From NCBI GenBank assembly GCA_000711775.1, contig ARYC01000820.1, positions 1-64,000 of the forward strand: a stretch of DNA of 64,000 nt, written 5' to 3'. Each line of letters starts with the position of its first letter. The first letter of the stretch is position 1. Shown piece after piece: positions 63,428 to 64,000 of this stretch. A program made the position numbers and the translations under genes. The notes beneath the pieces are model-generated. The model saw only the letters and a program-made list of their open reading frames with translations. It was not told the origin of the DNA and ran no database searches. Source of the DNA: Oxytricha trifallax. Lineage: Eukaryota; Ciliophora; Spirotrichea; Sporadotrichida; Oxytrichidae.

Positions 63428-63796
63428 ATATTATTCACTGCACTCTTTTATCTCAGTGTACAATAATCATAAAATCTTAAAACCCGAATTGTCTATTGTC
63501 TATTGTACATTGCTTACTATTTATGTACTTCTAAGCACTAATACACTGATCCTTCCTGCACATTTCGTGTACAATTTTAGGATTTGTACATTAACTTTTT
63601 GTTTATTTTATAGGGCAATTTATACAGGAATTAATTGTACAATAGACAATTTTACATTCAGATTTCTTAGTAATTTTAAAACTGTACATTAAATTTAATT
63701 TATCAAATATCAAAGTCATGACTGTTATATATGATAATATTCTTTCGTTTATTTGAATTTATACCAATTTACCCAATTTTATGTATTTTAGTAATA
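63428..63796 (-). repeat. Right terminal inverted repeat of H
   Basis: Inverted copy of 61563-61931 with few differences, including the TGTACA and ATAGACAAT motifs. The open frames seen in the two repeats (61855-61667 minus and 63456-63692 plus) are copies of each other and follow from the repeat, not from a gene. Confidence 0.85.
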
Positions 63797-64000
63797 CTTT
63801 GATTTTCGAGTCTCTGATTCTTAAGCTCCTTCATAGTGCAACATTTTCGTCTTGTAAATTCATCTCTTTCTTCTTCTAGTCTCATTCACAAATATGCTAT
63901 AATTAAAGTTTATTTATTATTTTAATAATTAATAAACATTAAATCTCAACTGTTACTTTTATCTATATTAAAAAACAATTATATAAAAACTAAATGTCAA
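63797..64000. other. AT-rich flank, no gene seen
   Basis: Window edge; nothing recognised. Confidence 0.45.

Larger units (their letters stand above)
61563..63796. mobile_element. Element H: Rep-helicase TIR element, 2.2 kb
   Basis: Terminal inverted repeats of ~369 bp (61563-61931 and 63428-63796), nearly identical, with tips TATTACTAAAATAC / GTATTTTAGTAATA and AATTGGGTAAATTGG about 20 bp in. They flank a single plus-strand gene with an SF3 helicase domain. If the outer TA is the target site, the layout is TA|TTACT...AGTAA|TA. There is no DDE transposase. The design (long ITRs plus one Rep-type helicase gene) resembles small single-stranded-DNA replicons more than classical cut-and-paste transposons; that comparison is inference. 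Confidence 0.85.

Noticed and set aside
61667..63692. 62- and 78-codon ORFs inside the H inverted repeats
   Set aside because: Same sequence in both repeats; explained by the repeats and their TGTACA/ATAGACAAT motifs.

Overview
The window reads as germline (micronuclear) DNA of a hypotrich/spirotrich ciliate related to Oxytricha or Stylonychia. Three things support this. (1) Every recognisable protein only stays open if TAA and TAG are read as glutamine and TGA is the sole stop. (2) The left edge is the end of a TBE-type transposon, with a 57-kDa-type zinc-finger/kinase gene and the telomere-like end CAAAACCCCAAAACCCC next to a 3-bp ANT target duplication. (3) About 90% of the window is very AT-rich DNA without genes, broken by mobile elements and short coding-like islands, as expected of MDS/IES organisation. 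The species assignment is inference.

Layout. 1-1480: end of a TBE element. 1694-3382: three ~420-bp foldback elements (family A) close together; further A copies at 6.3, 8.2 and 47.5 kb. 5.3-5.9 kb: foldback B. 9.83-11.58 kb: element I, whose terminal inverted repeats are arrays of GACGTC-centred repeats, with a perfect 8-bp target duplication. 12.5-14.2 kb: LINE relic (AP endonuclease plus reverse transcriptase, minus strand). 18.05-21.83 kb: second, degraded TBE-like element with all three genes (57-kDa, 22-kDa, D34E transposase) and an unexplained cluster of 23 CATAAAT/ATTTATG heptamers. 22.56-23.03 kb: GC-rich island of unknown origin. 24-29 kb: coding-like fragments in AT-rich DNA. 30.3-31.1 kb foldback C; 37.05-38.1 kb foldback D; 43.0-44.0 kb foldback E; 59.9-61.1 kb foldback F (E and F have C/G-run ends). 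44.85-46.63 kb: a small host gene that can be assembled from three MDS-like pieces by removing two AT-rich IES candidates at in-frame short direct repeats, plus three small introns. 48.3-49.4 and 52.3-53.6 kb: foldbacks G1 and G2. 61.56-63.80 kb: element H, a 2.2-kb element with 369-bp inverted repeats and one 452-codon gene carrying an SF3 (Rep-type) helicase domain.

The most interesting system is the A/D/G/H set. Element H encodes a virus-like Rep helicase. The loop of G2 encodes a homologous 118-codon C-terminal Rep piece. A, D, G and H ends share one layout: TATTR at the tip and TGGG(G)AA/TAA about 23-27 bp in. Several families also carry their own short iterated motif inside the inverted repeats (TGTACA in H, TTTGACAC in G, TATCTTC in D), resembling Rep-binding iterons. 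I infer a superfamily of Rep-helicase hairpin elements with many non-autonomous members.

Limits: because only TGA stops translation, open frames of 60-100 codons arise by chance here, so isolated coding-like fragments are given low confidence. No tRNA, rRNA or CRISPR could be supported.
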